DNA from: CAIWHR01 sp963726775
GTDB taxonomy: Bacteria > Pseudomonadota > Gammaproteobacteria > Burkholderiales > Casimicrobiaceae
Direction: 5' to 3'
DNA: 64,000 nucleotides
Assembly (NCBI GenBank): GCA_963726775.1
Contig: CAVSDL010000009.1
Location: 620,001 to 684,000 of the forward strand
The notes below the pieces were generated by a model. It saw nothing but the letters and a program-made list of their open reading frames with translations. It did no database searches and had not been told where the DNA came from. Of the stretch, positions 35,252 to 45,900 are shown piece after piece (positions within the stretch are counted from its first letter, which is position 1; the number at the start of each line of letters is the position of its first letter). Position numbers and translations under genes: made by a program.

Positions 35252-36325
35252 TCACAGCCGCAGCGGCGTCCCGTAGCCGGTGAGCTCCAGGTACCCGCGG
35301 CCTGCTTCACGGTCGGCCTGCAATGCGCGCACCGCACCTTCCCAGTAGATCGTGCCGGTGCTGGCGCGTGAATCGAGCTCCTGATCGTCCATCATCGGCT
35401 CCAGCTCGTACTCCGCATCGCCCACGCCAAGCGACATTGCGATCGGATACACGACGCCGGTGCGCGGCGAGCGCCACTCGCGGCGTGGGGTATAGCGGAC
35501 TTTCTCCGCCGCGAACGTTCGCACGCGTCCGTCGATCGCCCGCTGCGTCGCGCCGGTCCACAGCGCGCCGCCGGAGGCGTTGCGCATCCGGAACGCCATC
35601 AGCGCACTGCCGTCGGCAAGATTGATTCCGGTCCAGTCCCAGCCGGTGGCCTCCGGCGCCATCAACGCGCTCGCCCACTCATGATCGAGCCATGCGGTTC
35701 CGGTCACGGCGGTTGCCTTGCCCGCGATGGTCACGGTCCCCGTCACGGCGAGCTGCGGCCGGCTGTAGTAGTGGCTCGCTTGCCGCAGGGACGGCCCTTT
35801 GCGCGAGTAGCCCGCGGCGCCGTGCAGCAGCACGGACGACGCGGAGGCGAGACGCAGATCGAGCACAAAATCGCGCGCCGGAATTTTCGCCGTATAGCCG
35901 CCGTCGACGAGAGCCAGTGACCAGTCGTCGATCCACACGCGCGTCGTATCCTCGCCCGCACCGGCAAGGTCGAACCCGGCGCGTGCGGCGCGCTGGTCGT
36001 GCCGAAGGCGTCCGTGCCTTGGATCGGCCAGCGCCGCATGCCCGAAAACGAGTTGGCGCGGCGCGAAGGCGCTCGGACTCGACTCCGCAATGCGAGGTCG
36101 CTGCCGGAAGAAGGTCACCTGCACGCCGTACAGGCTGCCCGCAACGTCCACGACCCAGCCGGTGACGTACCACCACTCGATGCGAAAGTCGGGATGGCTG
36201 CCGTGGTCGCGCGGAAAGCGCAGCGCGTGGCCGGGCACGACGTCGGCGTACTCAGCGCCGGCAACCGCGCGCGCGGGAATCAGCAACGCAGATGCGGCAA
36301 GGAACGTTCGCCGCTTCACGCGCAC
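35252..36325 (-). CDS. AttH/carotenoid 1,2-hydratase-like (lipocalin-like) exported protein
   Basis: A 357-residue protein of the AttH/CrtC-like lipocalin-like class. The N-terminus MRVKRRTFLAASALLIPARA is a likely twin-arginine signal. Conserved pieces are FRIEWWYVTGWVVD and GTAWLDHEWASALMAP, GWDWTGINLADGSALMAFR. It is the last gene of a group with an FtsX-like permease and an ATPase, matching the attEFGH gene order known from other Proteobacteria. A lipid-related substrate of the transporter is suggested by the fold but not shown. Confidence 0.85.
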   Translation of the reverse strand: MRVKRRTFLAASALLIPARAVAGAEYADVVPGHALRFPRDHGSHPDFRIEWWYVTGWVVDVAGSLYGVQVTFFRQRPRIAESSPSAFAPRQLVFGHAALADPRHGRLRHDQRAARAGFDLAGAGEDTTRVWIDDWSLALVDGGYTAKIPARDFVLDLRLASASSVLLHGAAGYSRKGPSLRQASHYYSRPQLAVTGTVTIAGKATAVTGTAWLDHEWASALMAPEATGWDWTGINLADGSALMAFRMRNASGGALWTGATQRAIDGRVRTFAAEKVRYTPRREWRSPRTGVVYPIAMSLGVGDAEYELEPMMDDQELDSRASTGTIYWEGAVRALQADREAGRGYLELTGYGTPLRL

Positions 36326-36341
36326 ATCTCGTCATGCGCGC

Positions 36342-38900
36342 TCACCAGTCCTCCTTCACCGCGCGCACCGCATCGTCACCCATCGCCTGTCGGCCGCTAG
36401 CCATGGCCGTGACCGTCGACAGCGCCAGGACGACGATCGCGAAGCCGGCGAGGGCCGGCCACGGCATGGCAAGCTCCATCCCCCAATGGAACGACTGCCG
36501 ATTCACCACGTGGATCAGAACGAGACTGATGGCGAACCCGAGACCGAGGCCGACCACGAGTCCGATGCCGCTGACAACGAAGCCTTCCGTCGCCAGCATG
36601 GTGCCGATCTCGCGCCGCGTCATGCCCAGGTGCCGCAGCACGCCGAATTCGCGCCGGCGCGCAAGGACCAGAGCGCCGAACGCCGATGAGAGCCCGACGA
36701 GGCCGATCCCCACCGCCGCGAGCTCGAGCGCGTAGGTCACCGCGAACGTTCGATCGAACACCTTGAGCGACAGGTCGCGGATCTCGCCAGGCGTCGCGAT
36801 CTCGAGCCGCTCGCCTCCGGGAATGTCGCGCCGCAGCGATTCCTGCATGGCGCTCCGATCGGTTCCCGCAACCAGCCACAGCGCGCCGTTGGTCGCAGTA
36901 CCGTCGCCGGTCAGCGCGACATAGCGGTCGCGCTCCATGGCGATGGCGCCCTGTTGCCGGCCATAGTCGCGCCAGACGCCGGCGACGGTGAACCCGATCG
37001 ACTTGCCGGCGATCGGCAGCACAATGACGGTGCCTGGCGCAAAGCCGTAGAGATCGACGGCCGCCTCGTTGACCCACACCGGCGGCGGCGCATTCGCGGC
37101 GACGGCAAGCGGCGACCCGAGGATCGGCAGATTGCGCGCCGGATCCACGGGATCGACGGCGCGCGCCTGCAGCACGATCCGCGGCCGCGACGGATCGAGG
37201 AGCAATTGTTGCTCGCGCAGAAACTCGGCGCGACGCACGCCGGGCAACGCCGCGATCTTCGCCTGCAGGTCCGGTGCAAGATACGCGGTGTCGCCGGCGG
37301 CCGCCGCGCGGAAGTAGACGTCGGCCGGAAGAATGCGGGCGAGCCACGCATCCAGAGATTCGCGAAACGATGCGACCATGATCGCCATCGATACCATCAG
37401 CGCGACGCTGGCGACGATCGCGGAGAGGCTCACGGTGACCTGGCCCGGCGCGCCTCGCAGTTGCGCGATCGCGAGCCGGGGCGCAGCTCGTGCGGGCGCC
37501 GGCAGCAGCGACATCGCGAGCGCGGCGAGGCGCGGCATCAGCATCAGCGTGCCGACGAGCAACAGCGCGATGGCGCCGTAGCCGAACAGCGGCAATCCGG
37601 CGACCGCCGGCAAAGCGGTTGCCGCAACGCCCGCCCCCATGGTGGCAAGCCCCGGAAAGGGCGAGCGCATTCGCGCGAATGCCCGCTCCTCGTCGCCAGC
37701 CTTAAGCGCAAGCGCGGGGGGCGCATGCGCCGCCTCGAACGCCGGGACGAGGCTGCCCGCCATCGCCGCGGCGACGCCCAAGGCAAAGAAGACGCCCGTG
37801 GCCAACGGATCGAGGCGCAGCGCCGGCGAGATGCCGCGGAAATAGCCCGAGCCCAGATCCACACCGATCCAGCGCACGGCGAGCTGCGCAAGCGCGAACC
37901 CCGACAACAGGCCCGCAAGGCTGCCCACGATGCCGACCAGCGTGCCCTCGGCGACGATCAACGCCGTCAACCGGCCGCGCGTTACCCCAAGCACCCGCAG
38001 CAGCGCGAACTGCGCGCGCCGGCGAACAACGGCGAGCGCCTGTGTCGAAAACACGAGCAGGCCCCCGGTGAAAAGCGCGACCAGCGCGAGGACGTTGAGA
38101 TTCACGCGATACGAGCGCGACAGCCTGGCGCTCGCCGCGAGGCCGGCTTCCGGCCGTTCCGCCGCCACTCCCGGCGGGAGGTGGGCGCGCAGCGATTCGC
38201 GGAAGGCCGCGACGTCGACACCGGGGCGCAAGCGAAGGTCGAGGCGCGTGATCCGCCCGAGCCGATCGAAAGCCGCTTGCGCTCCCGCAATGTCCATCAC
38301 CGCGAATCGCTGGTCGCCGCCGCCGGCAAGCTCGCCGGCGACACGGAGCGTCACGTCGGTGAGCGCAACCTGAAACCGCAGCAGGTCGCCTGGCCTGACC
38401 TCGAGCCAGCGCATGGCGGCGGGACTCGGAAAAATGGCGTCGGAACGGAGCGCGTCGAGGCGGTCGGCCGCCGTGCCGATCAGACCGGGCTGAATGAAGC
38501 CGGCACGGAACGCGTCGACACCGACGATCTTCAGCGTATCCCCGCGGCGCGCAAGCTTGGCGTCGACTTCGACGACGGGGCTCGCCACCGTGACCTCGGG
38601 CATGCGCGCGACATACGGATAGAGGGCCTCGTCGAAACCGCCGCGCGGCCCGCGGATTTCGAGGTCGGCGTCACCGGAGAGCGCGTGCAGTTCCAGCGCC
38701 AGCTCGTTGATTGCGGTCTGATTGATGATCTGCACCGCATAACCGAGCGCCACGCCGAGCGCGATCGCGAGCACCGCGAGCGCCGCGCGTGTCCGGTTCT
38801 GCGCGAACGATCCCCGGAGCACCGCCCCCGCCGCCGAGACGCCCGCGAATTGCTCCACGCGAGCCTGGCCGTTAACCTTGCACGAACTCGCGCAGGCCAT
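36342..38900 (-). CDS. FtsX-like/MacB-type ABC transporter permease (AttFG-like)
   Basis: An 852-residue permease with about ten transmembrane segments in two FtsX-type halves. The first half has GALVFSTQALAVV-like membrane pairs (VALFTGGLLVFSTQALAVVR), the second LVGLSSAFGALVLARRREFG near residue 740. Large periplasmic regions lie at about 50-260 and 520-710. The ATG at 38900 overlaps the ATPase stop by 29 bp; a GTG at 38858 is an alternative start. It lies between the ATPase gene and the AttH gene, so the group should export a lipophilic or lipoprotein-like substrate. Confidence 0.87.
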   Translation of the reverse strand: MACASSCKVNGQARVEQFAGVSAAGAVLRGSFAQNRTRAALAVLAIALGVALGYAVQIINQTAINELALELHALSGDADLEIRGPRGGFDEALYPYVARMPEVTVASPVVEVDAKLARRGDTLKIVGVDAFRAGFIQPGLIGTAADRLDALRSDAIFPSPAAMRWLEVRPGDLLRFQVALTDVTLRVAGELAGGGDQRFAVMDIAGAQAAFDRLGRITRLDLRLRPGVDVAAFRESLRAHLPPGVAAERPEAGLAASARLSRSYRVNLNVLALVALFTGGLLVFSTQALAVVRRRAQFALLRVLGVTRGRLTALIVAEGTLVGIVGSLAGLLSGFALAQLAVRWIGVDLGSGYFRGISPALRLDPLATGVFFALGVAAAMAGSLVPAFEAAHAPPALALKAGDEERAFARMRSPFPGLATMGAGVAATALPAVAGLPLFGYGAIALLLVGTLMLMPRLAALAMSLLPAPARAAPRLAIAQLRGAPGQVTVSLSAIVASVALMVSMAIMVASFRESLDAWLARILPADVYFRAAAAGDTAYLAPDLQAKIAALPGVRRAEFLREQQLLLDPSRPRIVLQARAVDPVDPARNLPILGSPLAVAANAPPPVWVNEAAVDLYGFAPGTVIVLPIAGKSIGFTVAGVWRDYGRQQGAIAMERDRYVALTGDGTATNGALWLVAGTDRSAMQESLRRDIPGGERLEIATPGEIRDLSLKVFDRTFAVTYALELAAVGIGLVGLSSAFGALVLARRREFGVLRHLGMTRREIGTMLATEGFVVSGIGLVVGLGLGFAISLVLIHVVNRQSFHWGMELAMPWPALAGFAIVVLALSTVTAMASGRQAMGDDAVRAVKEDW

Positions 38901-39546
38901 CGCGCGTCAGCATCAGGACGCGATCCGCCGTCGCCGCCGCCACGCGCGAATGCGTGACGAGGAGACCTGCCGCATGGTTCGCCTTGACCTGGTCGCGCAG
39001 GAGGCGCAGCACCTGGCCGGCGCTTTCGGGGTCGAGGTTGCCAGTCGGTTCGTCGGCGAGCACCAGGCGCGGCCGGTGCACGAGCGCCCGCGCGATGGCG
39101 ACTCGCTGCAGTTCGCCGCCGGAGAGCTCGCGCGGCATGCTCGCCGCGCGATCGCCAAGCCCGACCGCGTCGAGCATCTGCACCACGCGGCGCCCGGCTT
39201 CGCCGTCGGCAACACCGGTCAGCGACAATGGCAGCGCGACATTTTGCGCAACCGTCAGGTACGGAAGCACGTGAAACGCCTGAAACACGAAGCCCATGGC
39301 CACGCGCCGCAGCGCGGTCAGCGCGTCGTCGCCCAACGCGGCAAGATCAACGCCGTCGAGAGCAATCGAGCCGGCGTCGGCGTGGTCGAGACCGGCGACG
39401 AGGTTGAGCAGCGTCGACTTGCCCACACCCGACTCGCCCATCACCGCAACGTACTCCCCCGGACCGAGATCCAGGTCGACGCCGGCAAGCACCGTGCGCT
39501 GCCGCGGCCCCGCGTAGATCTTGCCCAGGTCACGAATCGATAACAC
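38872..39546 (-). CDS. MacB/LolD-type ABC transporter ATPase
   Basis: An ATPase of about 224 residues. Walker A is MGESGVGKSTLL, the signature is LSGGELQRVAIARAL and Walker B is LVLADEPTGNLD, a LolD/MacB-type pattern. The GTG at 39546 (reading VLSIRDLGKIYAG) was chosen; an ATG at 39642 is in frame but adds 32 basic residues unlike the family. It begins the three-gene export operon. The promoter must be in the divergent interval up to the FecR-domain gene. Confidence 0.9.
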   Translation of the reverse strand: MLSIRDLGKIYAGPRQRTVLAGVDLDLGPGEYVAVMGESGVGKSTLLNLVAGLDHADAGSIALDGVDLAALGDDALTALRRVAMGFVFQAFHVLPYLTVAQNVALPLSLTGVADGEAGRRVVQMLDAVGLGDRAASMPRELSGGELQRVAIARALVHRPRLVLADEPTGNLDPESAGQVLRLLRDQVKANHAAGLLVTHSRVAAATADRVLMLTRDGLREFVQG

Positions 39547-39842
39547 GCCGCCGAGCGTAACGGCGGCGGACCTGCGAAGCAAGCGTGGAATCGCCTGCCA
39601 TTCCCGGCTTGACCGGCCGCGCCGCTTCGTTCTCGATGTCATCGAAGTACGACGCTGCGACGTTAAGGGTACACAATCGCGGGATTGTCATTGTCGTGAC
39701 GGTGCGTTGCCGAGTCCCGTTCGCAGAGCGTTTCCGCCGGGGCGGAGGCCCTGCGGGCCCGCCGGCGGCCAACCCGGCCAGGTCATTGTCGCCGGACCCA
39801 CGATGGCAGTCGAAGACCGCCGTTTCCCAATCAGGAATCATC
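39547..39842. promoter_or_regulatory. Divergent intergenic region with a short inverted repeat
   Basis: These 296 bp separate the ATPase gene from the FecR-domain gene. An inverted repeat acaatc/gattgt lies at 39673-39678 and 39683-39688, spaced by four bases, and a GC-rich hairpin region lies at about 39745-39775. No confident promoter hexamers were identified. Confidence 0.35.
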
Positions 39843-42368
39843 ATGCACATGCATACATACCGCCATCGGCTCATCGCACTTCTTCTCGGCTTTGCAGCCA
39901 CCGCATTCGCCGGCGTGGCCAGCGCCGATCCGCCGACTCGCGTCGCGCGATTGAGTTACATCAGCGGTGCGGTGAGTTTCGCGCCGGCGGGTGAGAATGA
40001 ATGGGTACAGGCGACCATCAACCGGCCGTTGATCACCGGCGACCGCGTATGGGTGGATGCGGGCGCGCGCGCCGAACTGCAGATCGGCTCGGCCGCAATC
40101 CGCATGAGCGGCAGCACCAGCGTGACGTTGCTCAATCTCGACGACCGCATCCTGCAGGTGCAGCTGGCGCAAGGCACGCTGAACGTTCGCGCGCGCCGCC
40201 TCCGCCCCACGGACGTCGTCGAAGTCGATACGCCGAACCTTGCGTTATCGATCCGCCGCGCCGGCGACTACCGCATCGACGTGGATCCTGCCGGGAGCGC
40301 AACGACGGTCGCCACGCGCGATGGCCAGGCCGAGGTCTACGGCGGTGACACCGCGTACGTCGTCGATGCATTGCAGTCGTATCGCTTTGCCGGGACCGGC
40401 CTCGCCGACTACGAGGCGCTCGCCCTCGCACCGGCCGACGACTTCGACCACTGGACACGCGAGCGCGATCGCCGGCTCGACACCTCTGTCTCCGGGCGCT
40501 ACCTCTCCCGCGATGTCATCGGTTACGAGGATCTCGACGACCACGGCACGTGGCGCGTCGAACCCGGCTACGGCAACGTGTGGATGCCCAGTCGCGTCGG
40601 GGCAGGATGGGCACCGTACCGGGACGGGCATTGGGCATGGGTCGAGCCATGGGGCTGGACCTGGATCGACGACGCACCCTGGGGATTTGCCGTGTCCCAC
40701 TACGGCCGCTGGTCCAATTTCGGCGGCGCGTGGGGCTGGGTGCCGGGGCCGGTGCGCAGGTCGGCCGTCTATGCGCCCGCGCTGGTCGCGTTCGTCGGCG
40801 GCGGCAAGTTCCAGATCGCGATCACGGGCGGCGCCGTCGGCGGCATTGCATGGTTTCCGCTGGGCCCGCGCGACGTGTACCGACCATCCTACCCGGTCAG
40901 CCGCGGATACTTCAACAACATCAATACGAGCAATACGGTGATCAACAACACGACGATTACCAATGTCTACAACAACACGAACGTGACCAACGTCACCTAC
41001 GTCAACCAGCGCGTGCCCGGGGCGGTCGTCGCCGTGCCGACAAGTGCGTTCGTCCAGTCGCAGCCCGTAGCCCGTGCGGCGGTCCGATTGCACGAGAGCG
41101 CGATCGTCAACGCCCCCGTCACGCCGGTGGCTGCCGTGGCCCCGACCCGGACGAGCGTCAGCGGCGCGGCCGGACGCGGCAGCGAGCCGCCGGTCGACGC
41201 GCTCCGGCGAACGGTCGTCGCCAGGAGCGTTCCGCCCGCGGCGCCCGTCGCCTTTGCCGCCAAGGAGCACCTGCTCGCGACCAACCAGGGTAAACCCCTT
41301 GACGCGGCGGCGTTGCGAACGCTGCAACCGGTCACTCCGGTGCCGGCCCGCCAAATCCAGGTCACGGCGCCAACGCCAGGCGCGGCGCCGGTGGCCGCAC
41401 CTCCCGCACAACGCGCGCGGTCCGAGCAGCGCGGTCAGCCGGTGGCTCCCAGTACGCAGTCACCGGCCACCGCACCGCCACCTGCAGCCACACCGATGGA
41501 GCAGCGTGGCCGAGCCGAGCCACGCGGCCAACCGCCCGTTCCAGCGGCGCAGGCGCCCGCCGGCGCGTCACCTCCGCCGGCAGCGTCTGCAGATCCGCGC
41601 GCCAAGTCCGAGCAGCGTGGCCAGCCGGCGGTCCCGGCCGCCCAGGCACCGGCCAACGCGCCACTTCCGCCCGCAGCCTTTGTAGATCCGCGCGCCAAGT
41701 CCGAGCAGCGTGGCCAGCCGGCGGCCCCGGCCGCTCAGGCACCGGCCGGCGCACCTCCCGCGGCGACAGCGCCGCTGGAGCCGCGCGGCCGATCCGAGCC
41801 ACGCGGCCAGCCCGCGATTCCGCTCGCCCAGCCGCCGTCCGGCGCCGGGACTCCGCCTGCACCACCGCCCGCTTCGCGCGGAGCGCCCGAACAACGCGTG
41901 AAGCCGGAACCGGCGCCTGTCGCAAGGCCGGTTGCCGTGCCACCGCCAGCGTCCAACGGATCGTCCGCCCCGTCGCCCGACGCCAGGCCACCGCAGCCCC
42001 GCGCGCCACAAGTCGTCGTCAAGCCCGACCAGAATACCGCGCCACGTCCGCCCGCCTCGGCGCCGCGAACCGGCGAGCCGCCGGTCCCGCCGCCGGCCGC
42101 CAAGCCGCCACCGCAGCGTGCCGTTGCGCAACCGGCGAAGCCCGAGCAGCCCGCCGCAGCGCCGCCGCCAAAGGCATCGCCGGCGACGAGCGCACCGGCG
42201 TCATTGCCGCAGCGCGCACCCGCCGGCGCGCCGCCGGTACCGCCGCAGCAGCAACCCGCCGCCCAGCCGCGCGCCCCGGAGAAGAAGCCCGATGCCGGCA
42301 ATCGCGCCGAGAAAAGGACGCCGGAGCAACAGAAGCAGGACGAGGAAGAAAAGAAACGCAAGCAGTAG
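39843..42368 (+). CDS. Exported FecR / DUF6600 domain protein with a Pro-rich repeat tail
   Basis: An 841-residue exported protein. A signal peptide is at residues 1-28 (HRLIALLLGFAATAFAG, AxA cleavage). Residues about 35-150 form a FecR-like domain (LSYISGAVSFAPAGENEW to GDYRIDVDP). Residues about 200-330 are a DUF6600 block with many Trp/Gly (YGNVWMPSRVGAGWAPYRDG). A Thr/Asn-rich linker follows, then from about residue 500 a Pro/Ala/Gln-rich region with tandem units. The end is a Lys/Glu-rich coil. The ATG at 39843 follows AGGA. FecR here probably is not a sigma regulator partner; no sigma factor lies nearby. The role is unknown, perhaps cell-surface or peptidoglycan-associated. Confidence 0.85.
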   Translation: MHMHTYRHRLIALLLGFAATAFAGVASADPPTRVARLSYISGAVSFAPAGENEWVQATINRPLITGDRVWVDAGARAELQIGSAAIRMSGSTSVTLLNLDDRILQVQLAQGTLNVRARRLRPTDVVEVDTPNLALSIRRAGDYRIDVDPAGSATTVATRDGQAEVYGGDTAYVVDALQSYRFAGTGLADYEALALAPADDFDHWTRERDRRLDTSVSGRYLSRDVIGYEDLDDHGTWRVEPGYGNVWMPSRVGAGWAPYRDGHWAWVEPWGWTWIDDAPWGFAVSHYGRWSNFGGAWGWVPGPVRRSAVYAPALVAFVGGGKFQIAITGGAVGGIAWFPLGPRDVYRPSYPVSRGYFNNINTSNTVINNTTITNVYNNTNVTNVTYVNQRVPGAVVAVPTSAFVQSQPVARAAVRLHESAIVNAPVTPVAAVAPTRTSVSGAAGRGSEPPVDALRRTVVARSVPPAAPVAFAAKEHLLATNQGKPLDAAALRTLQPVTPVPARQIQVTAPTPGAAPVAAPPAQRARSEQRGQPVAPSTQSPATAPPPAATPMEQRGRAEPRGQPPVPAAQAPAGASPPPAASADPRAKSEQRGQPAVPAAQAPANAPLPPAAFVDPRAKSEQRGQPAAPAAQAPAGAPPAATAPLEPRGRSEPRGQPAIPLAQPPSGAGTPPAPPPASRGAPEQRVKPEPAPVARPVAVPPPASNGSSAPSPDARPPQPRAPQVVVKPDQNTAPRPPASAPRTGEPPVPPPAAKPPPQRAVAQPAKPEQPAAAPPPKASPATSAPASLPQRAPAGAPPVPPQQQPAAQPRAPEKKPDAGNRAEKRTPEQQKQDEEEKKRKQ
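41410..41830 (+). repeat. Tandem coding repeat, about 31-33 codons per unit
   Basis: About five units share a core such as SEQRGQP with PAAQAPA. The clearest pair, at 41592-41654 and 41685-41747, is 93 bp apart and differs at two bases in 63. Such near-identity at DNA level suggests recent duplication and possible length variation between strains. Confidence 0.8.
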
Positions 42369-42914
42369 CGCGGCGAACAGGCGCCAGCGACGCCCGCGCG
42401 CGCGCCGGCTGTCCGACGCTCGGTGATGCCAACTCACCTCCGCGAAGCTCGCCGGCCGATGCCACACCGACGGGCGCGAGCGGCCGAGCCCGCCGCGCCC
42501 AGTTTCGCCTGGCCTACAGCTGTTTCGTGACCTGCGCCTTCCGATCGCGGAACAGGTCGACATCGAATGGCGTAGGCACTCCCTGTCCCTTTCACGGGTT
42601 TCTGCGCACCTGTTGCCTCGTGCCCCGGGGTTTAGGCTAGATCAATACCTCCTTCACGGCGCGGGTTTAAATTGATCGGGATCAGCTTGTCGGGGACGTC
42701 ACACTCGCCGACCGGAGGAATCGGGCATCACGGGACCCGGTGTCCCGGCAAACGACGAAAACGTGCCTAGGCTGACACTTCAGAGGAAGCGCACGCGTAG
42801 CCGCGCCCACCGCGACGCATTGCCGCCGACGCTGCGAATTTGCGCTGCCGCCAGACGCGCGAGCGTTGCCGTCGTCCCGGACGCGTCAATACCGACCACG
42901 GGCTGCTTACCGGG
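42369..42914. other. Non-coding interval upstream of the GGDEF-EAL gene
   Basis: The 546 bp contain no gene I can support. A palindrome tgatcgggatca lies at 42673-42684, and the sequence becomes less GC-rich from about 42640 to 42690, a plausible promoter area for the downstream gene. Upstream of 42550 the sequence is the GC-rich tail beyond the FecR-domain stop, with only frames that are shadows on either strand. Confidence 0.4.
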
Positions 42915-45900
42915 ATGACTGTGAATAACACGGACACCAGGGCAGCCGGGACAGCGCGGAGGCGCGACGTACGCGTCGCCGTGCTTTATTTCGCATTTGC
43001 GAGTCTCTGGACCCTGCTGTCTGACCGGTTGCTGTCCCTGCCGACCGACGACCGGAGCCTGCTGCCGGGATTGAGCACGTTCAGGGGCATCGCGTTCGTC
43101 GCCGTTACGACCGTTCTCCTCTACGTGTTGCTGCGTGCGCGGCGTCAATTCGAGAGAACGGGCGACGACGCCACCGCGGCGCCGGGTACGCGACGCCTCT
43201 TTGCCGTGTGCCTGGTCGCGGTGCTCGCCGTACCGCTGATCGGACTGGGCGTCGTCTGGCTGCACGGCCCGAAGGTGGAGAAAGTCGCTTGGGCCGACCT
43301 CGATTCCATCGTCGAACTCAAGGCCGGCCAGCTCGAATCGTGGTTGCAGGAGCGGCGCTCCGATGCCGACGAGCTTGCCCTCAGCATCAGTTTCCTCGAC
43401 AGTTTCGAGCGTTGGCGCGAGACCGGCGATCCTCGGGCGCGGGCGTTGTTCCTCGATCGCCTGGACATACTGGCGCAGACGCACTCCGACGAAACCGAGT
43501 TGCTCGACGCCGATGGACACCGCATCAATGGCGCGGACGACCGGCCCGATACCCTGGATGCGATTCGGCAGACGCTGTTGCCGGAGGCGCTGCGGAGCGG
43601 GAAACCGCAGGTCAGCGAACTCTACCGGGACAGCACGGGACGGATGCGCCTCGACTTTCTCGTTCCGTTGACGGGAGGGAACACGGAGCCGCTACGGCGC
43701 GGTGGCTTCGTGGTCCTGCGCGCCCCGATCGAAGGCCTCCTTGCGACGCTCTTCCGATCCTGGCCGACCGCGAGCCTCAGCGCGGAGTTCGTGCTCGTGC
43801 GCCGCGCGGGCGAGGAGTTGCTGGTCCTGAACGAATTGCGCCACCGCAGCGGCACTGCCTTGTCGTACCGCCTTCCGCTCGATGCCCTGCACCTTCCTGC
43901 CGCCATTGGGGCCCGGACGCCTGATGGCACGGTGCGGGAAATCGAAGGGACCGATTATCGCGGGACTCGAGTCCTTGCCTCGGTGCGACCGATACACGGC
44001 ACCTCCTGGCTGCTGGTCGCGAAAGTGGACCGCGACGAAGTACTGGCACCCCTTCGGGACCTGGTGTTCTGGGTAAGCCTCGTCGGGTCCGCGGGCGTCA
44101 TCGTCATCATGTTCGTCGTTCTCCTGCTGTGGCGCGAGCAGCAACGAGCGCACAGGCTGGAGCTGACGGCCCATGCGGCGGAAACGGACCACCTTCTCAA
44201 ACTGTTCTACGACATGCCCTTCGTCGGCATGGCGATCACCTCGCCCGACAGCAAGCGTTGGCTGCGCGTGAATGACCATCTGTGCGAAATGCTGGGCTAT
44301 CCACGCGAGGAGCTTCTGGCGCTCACCTGGCCGGAACTCACTCATCCTGACGACGTCGCAGCCGACATCGCCCTGCTCGAACGGATGATGGCCGGCGATA
44401 TCGATGGCTACGCGCTCGAGAAGCGCTTTGTTCGCAAGGACGGCAGCGTCGTCGCCGTCGACCTCGACGTCAAGTACGTGCGCACCCAGGTCGGCGCGGC
44501 CGGCATGGTCGTGGCGATGCTGCACGACATCACGCGACGGCGGCAGGCCGACGAGAACCTGCGGATCGCCGCGGCGGCGTTCGAATCGCAGGAAGGGATG
44601 ATGGTGACCGACACCGCCGGCGTGATCCTGCGCGTCAACCGGGCATTCACCGAGATCACCGGATTTGCGGAAGACGAAATCATCGGCAAGACGCCCGCGG
44701 TCCTGCGTTCCGGACATCACGACGCCGCGTTCTACCGCGACCTCTGGTCCGTGCTTATTCGCGAAGGACAGTGGCAGGGCGAGATCTGGAATAGGCGCAA
44801 GGACGGTGGCGTGTTTCCCGAATGGCTTTCGATCAGCGCGGTCAAGGACGGCCACGGGCGCGCGACCCACTATGTGGGCGCATTCTTCGACATCACCGAA
44901 CGCAAGAAGGCCGAGCAACGGATCCGGCACCTCGCTTTTTACGATCCATTGACGCATCTGCCCAACCGCCGCCTCCTGAACGAGCGCCTGGGCCGGGCGC
45001 TCGCCGCCGCCCGGCGCAGCTCCCGGCACGGCGCGCTGCTGTTCATCGATCTCGACCATTTCCAGACAGTCAATGACACGCTGGGCCACGATGTCGGCGA
45101 CCAGCTGCTGGTCGAGGCGGGGCGCCGATTTGCAGCCTGTGTGCGCGAAGCCGACACGGTCGCCCGCGTCGGCGGCGACGAGTTCGTCGCCATGTGCGAC
45201 GACCTGGACGCCGGCGCCATTGCCGCTGGCTCGCAGGCCGAAGCGGTGGCCGAGAAGATCCGCGAAGCGCTTGCGACACCCTTTACGCTCGCTCGCAAGT
45301 CCGGCCACCCTGTCGACGACCTCGTGATCACGTGCAGCATCGGCATCAGCCTGTTCGACGGAACCGACGAGTCAATCGACGAGCCGCTAAAAAGTGCCGA
45401 CGTCGCGATGTCGCAGGCCAAGAATGCGGGGCGCAACGCCATCCGCTTCTTCGAGCCGGCGATGCAGACGGCGCTGGAATTGCGCATTGCGACGATAGGC
45501 GACCTGCGGCGTGCGCTACCGGCGGGACAACTCGATCTCCACTATCAGAAGCAGGTGGACGCGGAGACGCGGCCGGTCGGGGCCGAAGCGCTGTTGCGGT
45601 GGAACCACCCGGCCCTGGGCGCGATTCCGCCTGCCGAGTTCATACCGCTGGCCGAGGATACCGGGCTCATCATTCCGATCGGACAGTGGGTGGTCGACCG
45701 TGCCTGCGACCGTCTTGCGGAATGGGCGGCGTCACCGAACACGATGAATCTCTCGCTAAGCGTCAATCTGAGTGGCCGCCAGTTCAGCGACCACGACATG
45801 GTCGACCGGTTCCGGCGGGCCTTCGCGCGGTCGGGCATTGTGCCCGAACGGCTCACGCTCGAGCTGACCGAGAGCGCGGTACTCGCCAATATCAACGACT

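Noticed and set aside
42201..42563. Minus-strand frame with a leucine-rich membrane-like segment
   Set aside because: The hydrophobic run is the reverse reading of the Lys/Glu-rich end of the FecR-domain protein.
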